Source: Rhizobium mesoamericanum STM3625
Lineage (GTDB): Bacteria > Pseudomonadota > Alphaproteobacteria > Rhizobiales > Rhizobiaceae
DNA length: 43,458 bases
Direction of reading: 5' to 3'
NCBI RefSeq assembly: GCF_000312665.1
Contig: NZ_HF536778.1
Location: forward strand, 100,839 to 144,296
This document shows, in pieces, positions 16,333 to 24,563 of this stretch. Position 1 is the first letter of the stretch. Each line of letters starts with the position of its first letter. A program made the translations under genes and the position numbers. The notes beneath the pieces were generated by a model. That model was not told the DNA's origin and did no database searches. It saw only the letters and a program-made list of their open reading frames with translations.

Positions 16333-17346
16333 CTAGGGCGTATAGAAAGCATTGCTGTAGCTATTGATCGCCGGCCCCCCGCCAAGATGTACGAACAGCA
16401 CCTTTGATCGGTCGGGAAAGTATCCCGTCTGTACGAGATCTATTAGCCCCTGCATCGACTTGCCCTCATATACGGGATCCGTCACAATACCTTCCAGCTG
16501 CGCGCAAAGGCGGATCGCCCTGACCGTATCGGCTGACGGCACCCCATAGTGGGGATAGGCATAGTCATCGAACAAGACAACATCGCCAGCTTGAATGCTG
16601 ATGCTGGGATCGACCAACCTCTGCGTACGCTTGGCGATCTTTAAGACTTCTGCCCGGGCTTTCTCTGGGATGCCGGAAGCGTCGATCCCGATCACATTGC
16701 GCTGCCGCCCATCCTTTGAAAGGCCGACCACCATACCGGCTTGTGTCGATCCGGTAACAGTACACACGACGATGAAATCAAAAACGAAGCCCAGCTGCCT
16801 CTCCTGGTCGCGAAGTTCCGAGGCAAAGCCAACATAACCGAGGCCACCGAAGCGGTGTTCGGAAGCTCCCGCTGGAATTTTGTATGGCCTCCCGCCCTGT
16901 TGCTTAACATCCTCTACCGCCCTCTCAAGGCTCTCTGATGCTCCCATGTCGAATCCAGCGTCAACGAGACGCACCTCCGCGCCCATCAGTCGGCTTATGA
17001 GAATGTTACCGACACGATCATAATTGGCATCCACGCCCGGTACCCAACTTTCTTGGATGAGCAAGCATTTCATACCGATCTTTGCAGCAACTGCGGCTAC
17101 CATTCGCGTGTGGTTCGACTGCACTCCACCAACCGACACCAGAGTGTCTGCACCGGAAGCAATGGCATCGGGGATAATGTATTCCAGTTTACGAAGCTTA
17201 TTGCCGCCGAAAGAAAGGCCCGAATTACAATCCTCCCTTTTAACGTAGATTTCGACCCTATCTCCGAGATGCTCGGTCAGTCGATCAAGCTTCTCAATTG
17301 GGGTTGGACCAAAGGTTAGTGGATATCTGGGAAAATTTTTCAGCAT
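16333..17346 (-). CDS. acdS: 1-aminocyclopropane-1-carboxylate deaminase AcdS
   Basis: 337 aa PLP enzyme. It splits ACC, the ethylene precursor of plants, to 2-oxobutyrate and ammonia, lowering ethylene during nodulation. The PLP lysine lies in SFGGNKLRKLEY and the substrate serine region in SVGGVQSNHTR. The pair YE in DPVYEGKSM and the final HLGG separate true ACC deaminases from D-cysteine desulfhydrases. In Mesorhizobium acdS is driven by NifA2/RpoN; I find no -24/-12 box in the 225 bp upstream here, only a 7-bp inverted repeat. It sits near a gibberellin operon, so hormone genes cluster in this region. Confidence 0.93.
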   Translation of the reverse strand: MLKNFPRYPLTFGPTPIEKLDRLTEHLGDRVEIYVKREDCNSGLSFGGNKLRKLEYIIPDAIASGADTLVSVGGVQSNHTRMVAAVAAKIGMKCLLIQESWVPGVDANYDRVGNILISRLMGAEVRLVDAGFDMGASESLERAVEDVKQQGGRPYKIPAGASEHRFGGLGYVGFASELRDQERQLGFVFDFIVVCTVTGSTQAGMVVGLSKDGRQRNVIGIDASGIPEKARAEVLKIAKRTQRLVDPSISIQAGDVVLFDDYAYPHYGVPSADTVRAIRLCAQLEGIVTDPVYEGKSMQGLIDLVQTGYFPDRSKVLFVHLGGGPAINSYSNAFYTP

Positions 17347-17372
17347 GTTTCGCTCGAGAAAAAAGTGTAGAC

Positions 17373-17393
17373 GACGCCCGTAGCGAGGGCGTC
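17373..17393. repeat. Inverted repeat upstream of acdS
   Basis: GACGCCC and GGGCGTC flank seven bases, 27 bp before the acdS start. It could be an operator or an mRNA leader hairpin. Confidence 0.35.
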
Positions 17394-17571
17394 ACGTGAT
17401 AGCCCACCCTTAGAGACACTTAGGGATGGCGATGAAAGGCGCACGGCTCAATAGTTTGCGTTCGAGAGTACGTGATGTGGACAGCCCCTGCTGAACAACA
17501 GGACCGCGACTGAATGGCCGTCGCGAACCCTCTTAAGTCTGCAAGGAACCGAGAATCAGACCTGAAGCACC

Positions 17572-17877
17572 TTAGGGTTCCCGATTTTGGCGGAGGTGGA
17601 GAATGTTGGAAGCGTTGATACCTTCATGACCTCTTATTCGCAGCTTTTCAGCAGCCTTCACGTTTGCCGGATAAACCGGTCGCGGCTGGCAAAAATCAGC
17701 GTTGCGGGAACGATATACAGCATACACAAGGCTGATGAAGTAGGCGACCTGTGCGACCAAATATACTGGAAGCAGAACGAAAATGGTCCGAGTAATTGAC
17801 AGTGAGGCAGCGTATGCTGAACCACCACTCACGATAACGATCAGCAGCAGGATTGGAATAAATATCCGGAAGGACAC
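17572..17877 (-). CDS. syrA: SyrA/ExoX-like exopolysaccharide regulator, small membrane protein
   Basis: 101 aa with two membrane segments (IFIPILLLIVIVSGGSAYAA and IFVLLPVYLVAQVAYFISLV) and a basic cytoplasmic tail. The beginning MSFRIFIPILLL and the LVAQVAYF segment resemble the SyrA exopolysaccharide repressor family, which lowers or alters EPS production after infection. The start is GTG at 17877, seven bases after AGGAG. The family call is from memory of a short and variable family. Confidence 0.6.
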   Translation of the reverse strand: MSFRIFIPILLLIVIVSGGSAYAASLSITRTIFVLLPVYLVAQVAYFISLVYAVYRSRNADFCQPRPVYPANVKAAEKLRIRGHEGINASNILHLRQNREP

Positions 17878-17888
17878 GATAAACTCTC

Positions 17889-18170
17889 CTAATCTCGCGT
17901 ATTATCAATGATCGACATCTGAAGCGTCGACATGGTTTGACAGTTCTTTGGGCAAACACGCGCACAGATGCACCGCCGGTCGACGACCATGACCATACGA
18001 TTTAGCCGATCATCTAATTCATCACCTTCGGACACCTCGAAGACCTCCCCCAGCTCATAGACGCCGTGAAGACGCACCCCTTGTCGCTAGCAGACCTTGA
18101 AGCAGCGGCCGCACCCGAATGCAGCTAATCGCATCGATGCTAGTTATTAAGGTTCCCAGCTTGAACCATC
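17889..18170 (-). pseudogene. fdxB': Decayed nif-associated ferredoxin FdxB
   Basis: Pieces of FdxB are readable: SIDAISCI, then one frame over GCGRCFKVC, a TAG, then VRLHGVYELGEVFEV and RMVMVVDRRCICARVCPKNC with QT. The first 4Fe-4S motif is broken by a one-base insertion and a stop. The second has lost four residues (CIGCGAC reduced to CIC). It follows the CCE_0567 gene, the usual place of fdxB in nif clusters. Confidence 0.7.
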
Positions 18171-18190
18171 GTGCGTGTAAAATGGCCCAA

Positions 18191-18394
18191 TCATCGCCCC
18201 TTCCCCGAGATTGACAGCTTCTTGCGAGCGGCGTCCAATTCTGCAAAAGCATCAAATGTCTTCTCGGCCACAAGTTTGATGTCGGTCCAGCGAACCGGGA
18301 GATCCTCAGCCAAATCATGCAGCTCCAGCTTCGCCGACGCGGCCCGGAACTGCAACTTGCGTACGATTTTGAGCTGTTCATCTAGGTTCAGCAT
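18191..18394 (-). CDS. CCE_0567/DUF683-type small nif-associated protein
   Basis: 67 aa (MLNLDEQLKIVRKLQFRAAS, then LELHDLAEDLPVRWTDI). This all-helical protein is encoded in nif clusters between the nifX/DUF269 genes and fdxB; one member binds metal through a histidine like the one in ELHDL. GAGGGA precedes the ATG. It is intact although its neighbours fdxB and nifH are decayed and nifENX are absent. It could still be read from the nifH-type promoter 0.65 kb upstream. Confidence 0.8.
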   Translation of the reverse strand: MLNLDEQLKIVRKLQFRAASAKLELHDLAEDLPVRWTDIKLVAEKTFDAFAELDAARKKLSISGKGR

Positions 18395-18818
18395 GGTTCC
18401 CTCTTTTACGTCGAACGTTATGCCCGCGCCACATCCCGAAAGGTAAAGATGATCTTCATGGCATGGTCGAGTAACGTTTCACCACATCCAGATAACTCCT
18501 GCAGGAGCCAAAACTAAGCGATGGACATCCCGTAGTGTTTTCGACAAAGTCACGAGGCGCGCGGTCATTAAAAACGACACGCCCAACCCCTCGTGGTTGA
18601 TTGTCATCAGCGAGGATGTTTGAAGGCCCGTACGTTCCTCCACTCCGAGCCCTATGCATGTGTAGAACAGCTGGATCCTGGAAAGCAGTTCGAGTCAGGA
18701 TCGCCAATGATCGCCATTGAACGGCGCTGTTCCTTCGTAACAATATAGTCGGAAAGAAGCTCCTGTCGTTTTTTCCTTTTTCGACGACGAAGACTGAAGG
18801 GAGATCGCCATGACCTCC
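18395..18818. other. Stretch between nifH stub and CCE_0567 gene without a recognisable gene
   Basis: In intact clusters nifDKENX would lie here. I can read an open minus-strand segment at about 18460-18600 (DRAPRDFVENTTGCPSLSFG, YLDVVKRYSTMP) but cannot assign it to any family. Probably a deletion scar. Confidence 0.35.
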
Positions 18819-18955
18819 GACGCAGCCTTCAGGTCGCAACCGACGATGAGAATTTTCTGCCCAAGATCGACGAGGGCCGCTAGCGTGTTCTGGGAGGTCG
18901 TGCATTAGCCGATACCTCCTTTGCCGTAGAATGCGATTTGACGCGAATCTGCCAT
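18819..18955 (-). pseudogene. nifH': nifH 5' remnant
   Basis: Starts MADSRQIAFYGKGGIG, then TAA in place of the P-loop lysine codon, then CTTSQNTLAALVDLGQKILI and VGCDLKAAS. Homology to the nitrogenase Fe protein ends there (DPKADS expected). About 45 of roughly 297 codons remain and the nucleotide-binding loop is destroyed. The -24/-12 promoter and activator site upstream are well kept. Confidence 0.85.
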
Positions 18956-19022
18956 CTTGCCTTACTTCCCCTTCATTGGTTTTCGGCGTCCGGCTGGCAC
19001 TCAGCCGCGCCGCTTGCAGTGT

Positions 19023-19038
19023 TTCAAAACCCGTGCCA
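19023..19038 (-). promoter_or_regulatory. Sigma54 (-24/-12) promoter of the nifH remnant
   Basis: On the minus strand TGGCACGGGTTTTGAA fits the consensus except for A in place of C in the -12 TTGC. It lies about 70 bp before the nifH' ATG. Confidence 0.75.
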
Positions 19039-19122
19039 CGTGCAACATCAGCTTCAAGAGCGACCAACACGGTATTTCGGGGCGTTGAAGAGACAACTTC
19101 AGCCGTATTGCGAACAACCGAT

Positions 19123-19138
19123 TGTCACAGGACGGACA
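19123..19138. promoter_or_regulatory. NifA upstream activator sequence of the nifH remnant
   Basis: TGTCACAGGACGGACA is an exact TGT-N10-ACA, 85 bp upstream of the -24 element, the standard spacing. Confidence 0.75.
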
Positions 19139-19290
19139 AATTGATCATGGCCGTCCGGAGCAGGCCGGCCGATCAAAGCAGCCGCCTCGAGAGGTCGACC
19201 AGCGGGACCAAGGCTCTCTACTTTGCCGCTGGCCGCCAAGTCACGAAGTCAGCCAGAGCGACTGCCCGTTCGTGGTCGAGTTTACGCATC

Positions 19291-20317
19291 TCACACAGAA
19301 GCTGTTTCTGTCGTAAGCGAACGCACAGCGCCGCCTTCCAAAGCTGGTCGGGCGGCTGTGGTTTCTAGGGACACGAATTGGCGTGCCAGTGCCGGATACA
19401 CCTGTTCAGAAGGCGCCATCCTTGCGGCCTCTTCAAGAAGCGTTTGGCGCATCCAAAGGCTGGCAGGATCGTTATCGTGAAGCATAGGCCACTGAACTGC
19501 CTCGGTCAGCTTCGGAATTGGCAGCGGTAAATCCAGAATGCGCAGTGGCGTACTCTGTGCACAATGCTGAGCAAGTCTCAAAGGCATCGTGCCAATACGA
19601 CGCGTTCCAGAGAGCATCGCCGGTATCATGCTGAAAGACTGAACCACGATCTCTACGCGCCTCGAGTAACCGCGTTCGCGCAAATACAAGTCATCAACAG
19701 CAGGTTTCAAGGAACAGCCGAATTTGACGGCGACATGCCCCATCGACATGTACTGATCGAAGGAGAAGGATTCGCCGATGCAGTCGTTTCCTTCACAAGC
19801 CACGCATACGAAGACATCATCGAAAAGCCCCGTGTAAGGGTGCTTCGACATGAATGACCTCAGGCATGATCAGAAAGTCGACGTCGCCGCGCTGTAGGAG
19901 CTCGTCGAAATCTTCGGCGATCGGCATGAATTCAAAACTTACCCCTGGAGCCTCTCGCGCTACCCGCTCGACTACATTCTCGATAAATACCAGCGTGACG
20001 TAGTCGGACAGGATCACTCTGAAGCGACGTTCGCTTTGAGCGGAATCGAAAGGCTGCCACGAAATAACCGATAGCTGGATGTGCAACAACGCTTCACGCA
20101 CCGATGCAGCGAGTCCTTCGGCTCGGGGCGTCGGGACGAGCTCGCGGCCCACCATCATAAACAGCTCGTCTCGAAAATATGTTCGCAGCCTGGCAACCGC
20201 CGCGCTCATCGCAGGCTGGCTAAGGTTGATGCTACGTGCAGCCGCGGTAAGATTTCGTTCCGTCATCAGCGCGTCAAGCGCGACGAGAAGGTTAAGATCT
20301 AGACCCTTAAATCTCAT
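19291..20317 (-). pseudogene. nodD: LysR-type nodulation regulator NodD, single-base frameshift
   Basis: The N-terminal part (MRFKGLDLNLLVALDALMTE, helix-turn-helix LTAAARSINLSQPAMSAAVA) is a textbook NodD. The frame breaks at about 19850: one side reads DFLIMPEVI, the other continues MSKHPYTGLFDDVFVC through MGHVAVKFGCSL and VVQSFSMIPAMLSGT. One extra base (A) before TTCATG explains it. NodD binds nod boxes and activates nod genes with plant flavonoids. As written, only the DNA-binding half of 166 aa would be made. No nod box seen directly upstream. May be real or a sequence error. Confidence 0.85.
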
Positions 20318-21170
20318 AGGTTTGTCTCTGCTTGGAACACTAGAACGCCTGCTGCTCAGCCCCCAATTAAAGTAATATAAATGGCAGAAATAAGTACAAT
20401 GAGTTTCAAGTATTAGTAGACTTTTCCTCTTGTGGCAGTCACACAGTTGTATAAAACGTATTCGGCCAACCGGCTGGCAATCATGGCATTATTGTTCTTT
20501 CCCGCCTTCCCTAGGGCTTTCACGCCGACTTCAACCCAGTTCTGCGCACCCTTTCGGTTAGCAGAAGCTGCTTAGGGGCCGTATCGGCAGCTAGATATTC
20601 TCCGGGTAAGGTTGAACAAACCAAAAAACAGACATGTGGTTGCGTATCTCGAGGCATGCAGATGAGGATGAAGATTCCACATAAGACCACCGTCAGCGCT
20701 TGCCCGCCTGTGGACTACACTGGATTGTTCAAGAAGGATGGAAGGGTGTAGCTTTCTACCGGGATACCCACGTTGGGAATTGTTCCGGGTCTGGATAGCT
20801 GCAGACAACAGGTGAAATTCCTATCGCGGATGTGCCTGCCCCACAGAACCAAGGACGCAGATGCGTCGCGCTCGCCCTGAAGAATAGTAGGTCCTGGTCG
20901 AGCTTTCACTTGGACAACCGAAGCGGCCCCGGGCAACATTCTCTACCAATCTCTATCAGCCTCTATCAGCCTCTATCATCTCGCAGCAAGTCAGCCCCGA
21001 CAGGCCGGTGCATCGATTCCGAAAAAACATTTGCTTCGATCGGGTTCTCTTCCGCCCGAGATAAGTCGATGTCGGGGAGCTGCTATCACTCCGCCGACAT
21101 TCCGACTTTTTGCAAGGAACCTAACACTGCGGCGACTGTGGTGAGCTTTTAGGTCCTTGTGGATTCAACC
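20318..21170. other. Long intergenic region between nodD and the gibberellin operon
   Basis: No gene recognised in either strand. It contains a fourfold imperfect tandem 10-mer at 20941-20980. A CYP115 (GA 3-oxidase) gene or fragment, which sits here in some rhizobia, is not apparent. Confidence 0.4.
20941..20980. repeat. Four tandem copies of a CTCTATCAGC-like 10-mer
   Basis: Units CTCTACCAAT, CTCTATCAGC, CTCTATCAGC and CTCTATCATC lie head to tail. The 10-bp period equals about one helical turn, about 190 bp upstream of the candidate sigma54 promoter. Confidence 0.6.
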
Positions 21171-21186
21171 CGGCATGCGATTTGCA
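21171..21186 (+). promoter_or_regulatory. Candidate sigma54 promoter for the gibberellin operon
   Basis: CGGCATGCGATTTGCA has the exact GG-N10-GC geometry and an ideal TTGCA -12 part; two positions of the -24 part differ from consensus. No exact TGT-N10-ACA was found in the preceding 200 bp, so NifA control is uncertain. Confidence 0.45.
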
Positions 21187-21313
21187 TTTGTCAGGTCAGC
21201 GAAAACCGATCGCAGTGCTACGGTCTTCGGGGCCGAAATAGCGTAAGTGTTCGCCTCTGACTCTGGCCTGTGCGCGGATCATTTTAGGCTGGCAATATGC
21301 GGAGAATGTTCGA

Positions 21314-21529
21314 ATGAAGTCGAAAGTTTGCATTCCGCTCGCAGGGATTTTCGCGACGCTGTCGGGCGGCGCGACCAGGGCGGGAGGCCTTGAGGCTGAA
21401 GTAAGGCTCCCGTCAACGGTGTTGGAGCGGTGGGCAAGCTATAACAATGAATACATCGACGTTTCCGTAGTGACGAGCCGGCGCAAGTCCGCTCAGCGGA
21501 CCTTGGTCGCTCTGTACTGCGGCAGCTAA
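21314..21529 (+). CDS. Hypothetical 71-aa protein
   Basis: Starts MKSKVCIPLAGIFATLSGGA, which looks like a short signal peptide (basic end, hydrophobic core, then ATRAGG). GGAGAA precedes the ATG. It lies 128 bp after the candidate promoter and 142 bp before cyp112, so it could be a leader gene of the operon. The rest (LERWASYNNEYIDVSVVTSR) resembles nothing I recognise. It may equally be a fortuitous frame or a truncated exported protein. Confidence 0.35.
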   Translation: MKSKVCIPLAGIFATLSGGATRAGGLEAEVRLPSTVLERWASYNNEYIDVSVVTSRRKSAQRTLVALYCGS

Positions 21530-21671
21530 GTTAGGATCATCAGGTGCTTCTCCCGCAGCATTCATGCGACGGAGAGGCACTCGGTCATTGCGAGAGGGAC
21601 ACGACGTCACCCGTGCAAAACAGGGATTGATTTTTAAAGAAAAGCCATCGCTTGGAAAGCGAAATACCATC

Positions 21672-22871
21672 ATGCCAGAACACTCTCTGCCGACGCTACC
21701 GATGTGGCGCGTCGACCACATCGAGCCCTCGCCCGAAATGTTGGCGCTACGGGGAGAGGGACCAATCCATCGCGTCCGTTTCCCGTCCGGGCACGAAGGC
21801 TGGTGGGTGACAGGCTATGACGAAGCCAAAGCGGTGTTGTCCGACGCGGCTTTTCGACCTGCGGGGACGCCGACGGCGTTCACGCCAGATTCCGTGATGC
21901 TTGGTTCTCCCGGGTGGCTGGTTTCCCACGAGGGAGACGAGCATTCCCGCCTGCGCGCGATTATAGCGCCGGCCTTCAGCGACTTGCGGACAGACTTGCT
22001 TGCACAGCAGGTCGAGTCGATAGCCGAACAGTTATTCGCAACGCTTTCGATCCAACCGCAGCCGGCTGACCTGCGCAAGTACCTTTCCTTTCCGCTTCCG
22101 GCCATGGTCATCAGCGCACTAATGGGCGTGAGGTACGAGGACCATGCGTTTTTCGCGGGACTGTCCGATGAGGTGATGACCCATCAACACGAAACCGGCC
22201 CGCGCAGTGCGTCCCGCTTGGCCTGGGAAGAACTGCGGGTCTACATCCGCGACAGGATGCGAGAGAAGCGCCGAGATCCGGGCGATAATCTCCTGACAGA
22301 TCTCCTGCTGGCGGTGGATCAGGGTAAGGCCAGTGAGGAAGAGGCAATCGGCCTAGCAGCGGGCATGCTGGTAGCGGGGCACGAGAGCACCGCCGCGCAA
22401 ATCGAGTGCGGCCTACTGGCTATGTTTCGCCATTCGCAACAGCGCGAGCGATTGATCGCCGATCCATCGCTGTTGGACAAGGCGGTGGAGGAAATTCTGC
22501 GCATGTACCCGCCGGGGGCGGGCTGGGATGGCATCATGCGCTATCCAAGATGCGATGTGACCATAGCAGGCGTGCATATCCCAGCGGAGAGCAAGGTGCT
22601 TGTCGGTCTTCCGGCGACGTCCTTTGATTTGCGCCATTTCGACAAACCAGAAGTCTTTGACATCGCACGCGAGGGAAACCCGCACCTGGCGTTCTCCTAC
22701 GGGCCGCACTACTGCATCGGCGGGGCGCTAGCCAGGCTGGAGCTGAAGGCAGTGTTCGGTTCGATCTTCCAGCGCTTCCCGGGGCTGCGCCTTGCCGTGG
22801 AGCCTGAAGAACTGGAGTTGCGCAAGGAGATCATCACTGGCGGCTTCGAAGAGATGCCGGTGCTCTGGTGA
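21672..22871 (+). CDS. cyp112: Cytochrome P450 CYP112 (gibberellin C-20 oxidase)
   Basis: 399 aa from the ATG at 21672; the upstream in-frame extension lacks similarity. The P450 hallmarks are the I-helix AGMLVAGHESTAAQ, the K-helix EEILR and the heme-cysteine loop AFSYGPHYCIGGALARLE. In bacterial gibberellin operons CYP112 removes carbon 20, turning GA12 into GA9. First oxidase gene of the operon. Its stop lies 89 bp before the preferred cyp114 start, though the cyp114 frame is open back into the cyp112 stop. Confidence 0.92.
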   Translation: MPEHSLPTLPMWRVDHIEPSPEMLALRGEGPIHRVRFPSGHEGWWVTGYDEAKAVLSDAAFRPAGTPTAFTPDSVMLGSPGWLVSHEGDEHSRLRAIIAPAFSDLRTDLLAQQVESIAEQLFATLSIQPQPADLRKYLSFPLPAMVISALMGVRYEDHAFFAGLSDEVMTHQHETGPRSASRLAWEELRVYIRDRMREKRRDPGDNLLTDLLLAVDQGKASEEEAIGLAAGMLVAGHESTAAQIECGLLAMFRHSQQRERLIADPSLLDKAVEEILRMYPPGAGWDGIMRYPRCDVTIAGVHIPAESKVLVGLPATSFDLRHFDKPEVFDIAREGNPHLAFSYGPHYCIGGALARLELKAVFGSIFQRFPGLRLAVEPEELELRKEIITGGFEEMPVLW

Positions 22872-22960
22872 TGCGGGGACGGGCTAGCGGCAGAGTTTCT
22901 GCACTTTGCGGCCGAGCTTCCATGGCGCCGGCGGATCAGCCAACCAAACGGGTAACGAAG

Positions 22961-24253
22961 ATGGACGTGAAAGAAACAGTGGCGGTATGCCGGGATGCCT
23001 TCGCCGAACTGGCGTCGCCAGCGTGTATCCACGACCCGTATCCGTTCATGCGTTGGTTGCGCCAGCACGATCCGGTCCATCGCGCCACGTCCGGGCTCTT
23101 TCTGTTGAGCCGCCACGCCGACATCTACTGGGCGCTTAAGGCCACGGGGGATGCGTTTCGAGGACCGGCACCGGGCGATTTGGCGCGCTATTTCCCTCGT
23201 GCAGCGACCAGCCTGTCGCTGAGTTTGCTGGCTTCTACCTTAGCGATGCAGGATCCTCCGACACATACGCGCTTGCGCCGACTGGTCTCCCGTGATTTCA
23301 CCAAACGCGAGATCGACAATATACGGCCGAACATCGCGCGAATAGTCGAAGAGCGCCTGGACGCTATTGCGCCGGCCTTGGGACGCCGGGAGATAGTGGA
23401 TCTTCATCGCGAATTTGCGCTTGCCCTGCCAATGCTAGTCTTTGCAGAACTGTTCGGCATGCCCCAAGATGACATGTCCGGGCTCGCCGCCATCATTGGC
23501 GCCCTCCTGGAGGGGCTGAGCCCGCACGCCAACGATGCCCAACTCGCAGCGGCGGACGCAGCTAGCGCCAAAATTATGGCCTACTACGGCGACCTGATCC
23601 AGCGCAAGCGCACCGATCCCCGCCAGGACATCGTCTCGATGCTGGTGGGCGCTCACAGCGACGACGCCGACAAGCTGTCGGATGCAGAATTGATCAGCAT
23701 GCTTTGGGGCATGCTGCTCGGCGGCTTCGCCACTACAGCTGCGACGATCGGCCATGCGGTCCTGGCGATGCTGGCATATCCGGAGCAGCGACACTGGCTA
23801 CAGGAAGACGCCGGGGTCGAGGCATTCGTAGAAGAAGTATTGCGCTGCGACGCCCCCGCCATGTTCAGCTCCATTCCGCGGATCGCCCAGCGTGACATTG
23901 AGCTGTGTGGCGTGATGATACCCAAAGGTGCAGACGTGCGCGTGCTACTCGCGGCCGGCAATCGTGACCCGGACGCGTTTCCCGATCCTGACCGCTTCGA
24001 TCCCGCACGATTCTACGGCAGCACCAGCCCCGGCATGTCGAACGACGGGAAAATCATGCTGAGTTTCGGGCACGGTATCCACTTCTGCCTCGGCGCGCAA
24101 CTTGCCCGGGTGCAACTGGCTGAGAGCCTTCCCCGCATTGAGGCGCGCTTCCCGACGCTCGCACTGGCCGAGACGCCGATACGGGAGCCATCTGCGTTCC
24201 TCAGAACGTTTCGCACTTTACCCGTACGGATTCATGCCGGTGGAGAGGCGTGA
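22961..24253 (+). CDS. cyp114: Cytochrome P450 CYP114 (ent-kaurenoic acid oxidase)
   Basis: 430 aa from the ATG at 22961 (MDVKETVAVCRDAFAEL); in-frame starts at 22868 and 22922 would lengthen it. Hallmarks: I-helix GMLLGGFATTAAT, where the usual acid-alcohol pair is changed to FATT; K-helix EEVLR; heme loop SFGHGIHFCLGAQLA. By family knowledge it works with the operon ferredoxin to convert ent-kaurenoic acid to GA12-aldehyde with ring contraction. The ferredoxin start is two bases downstream of the stop triplet start, so translation is coupled. Confidence 0.92.
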   Translation: MDVKETVAVCRDAFAELASPACIHDPYPFMRWLRQHDPVHRATSGLFLLSRHADIYWALKATGDAFRGPAPGDLARYFPRAATSLSLSLLASTLAMQDPPTHTRLRRLVSRDFTKREIDNIRPNIARIVEERLDAIAPALGRREIVDLHREFALALPMLVFAELFGMPQDDMSGLAAIIGALLEGLSPHANDAQLAAADAASAKIMAYYGDLIQRKRTDPRQDIVSMLVGAHSDDADKLSDAELISMLWGMLLGGFATTAATIGHAVLAMLAYPEQRHWLQEDAGVEAFVEEVLRCDAPAMFSSIPRIAQRDIELCGVMIPKGADVRVLLAAGNRDPDAFPDPDRFDPARFYGSTSPGMSNDGKIMLSFGHGIHFCLGAQLARVQLAESLPRIEARFPTLALAETPIREPSAFLRTFRTLPVRIHAGGEA

Positions 24254-24254
24254 G

Positions 24255-24563
24255 ATGCGCGTCGTGATCGACCAAGAACTGTGCGGAACCACCTGGCAGT
24301 GCGTGCTGACCCTGCCTGGCATCTTTCGGCAGCGCGAAGCGGATGGCGTGGCCGAAGTTTACGTGGCGACCGTCGCTAAGGCGCAGCACGCCGCGGTTCG
24401 GCTTGCGGCCAGTCAGTGCCCGGTGGGCGCCATTCGGGTCATCGAAAGCGACGATTGCGGTGGCGAGCCAGGGAATGTCGGCCCCCTGCCCTCTCCGGCC
24501 GAGCTCGGGCGGCATGCCACGAGAGATGAACACAAACCGGGACGACACGATGGGACGGTTTGA
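24255..24563 (+). CDS. Gibberellin-operon ferredoxin (Fd-GA)
   Basis: 102 aa. A small ferredoxin with a CGTTWQC segment (Cx5C) and a third cysteine in SQCPVGAI, a 3Fe-4S-like pattern seen in P450-partner ferredoxins. ATG at 24255 is one base past the cyp114 stop. It donates electrons to CYP114 and is needed for its full reaction. The last 30 residues are unstructured, and the end overlaps the SDR gene by 14 bp. Confidence 0.88.
   Translation: MRVVIDQELCGTTWQCVLTLPGIFRQREADGVAEVYVATVAKAQHAAVRLAASQCPVGAIRVIESDDCGGEPGNVGPLPSPAELGRHATRDEHKPGRHDGTV

Noticed and set aside
17347..17571. Sigma54/NifA promoter for acdS
   Set aside because: I looked for GG-N10-GC and TGT-N10-ACA on the minus strand because Mesorhizobium acdS has them, and found neither.
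21585..21605. A -24/-12-like element just before cyp112
   Set aside because: The spacing between GG and GC is 12 instead of 10, which sigma54 does not tolerate.
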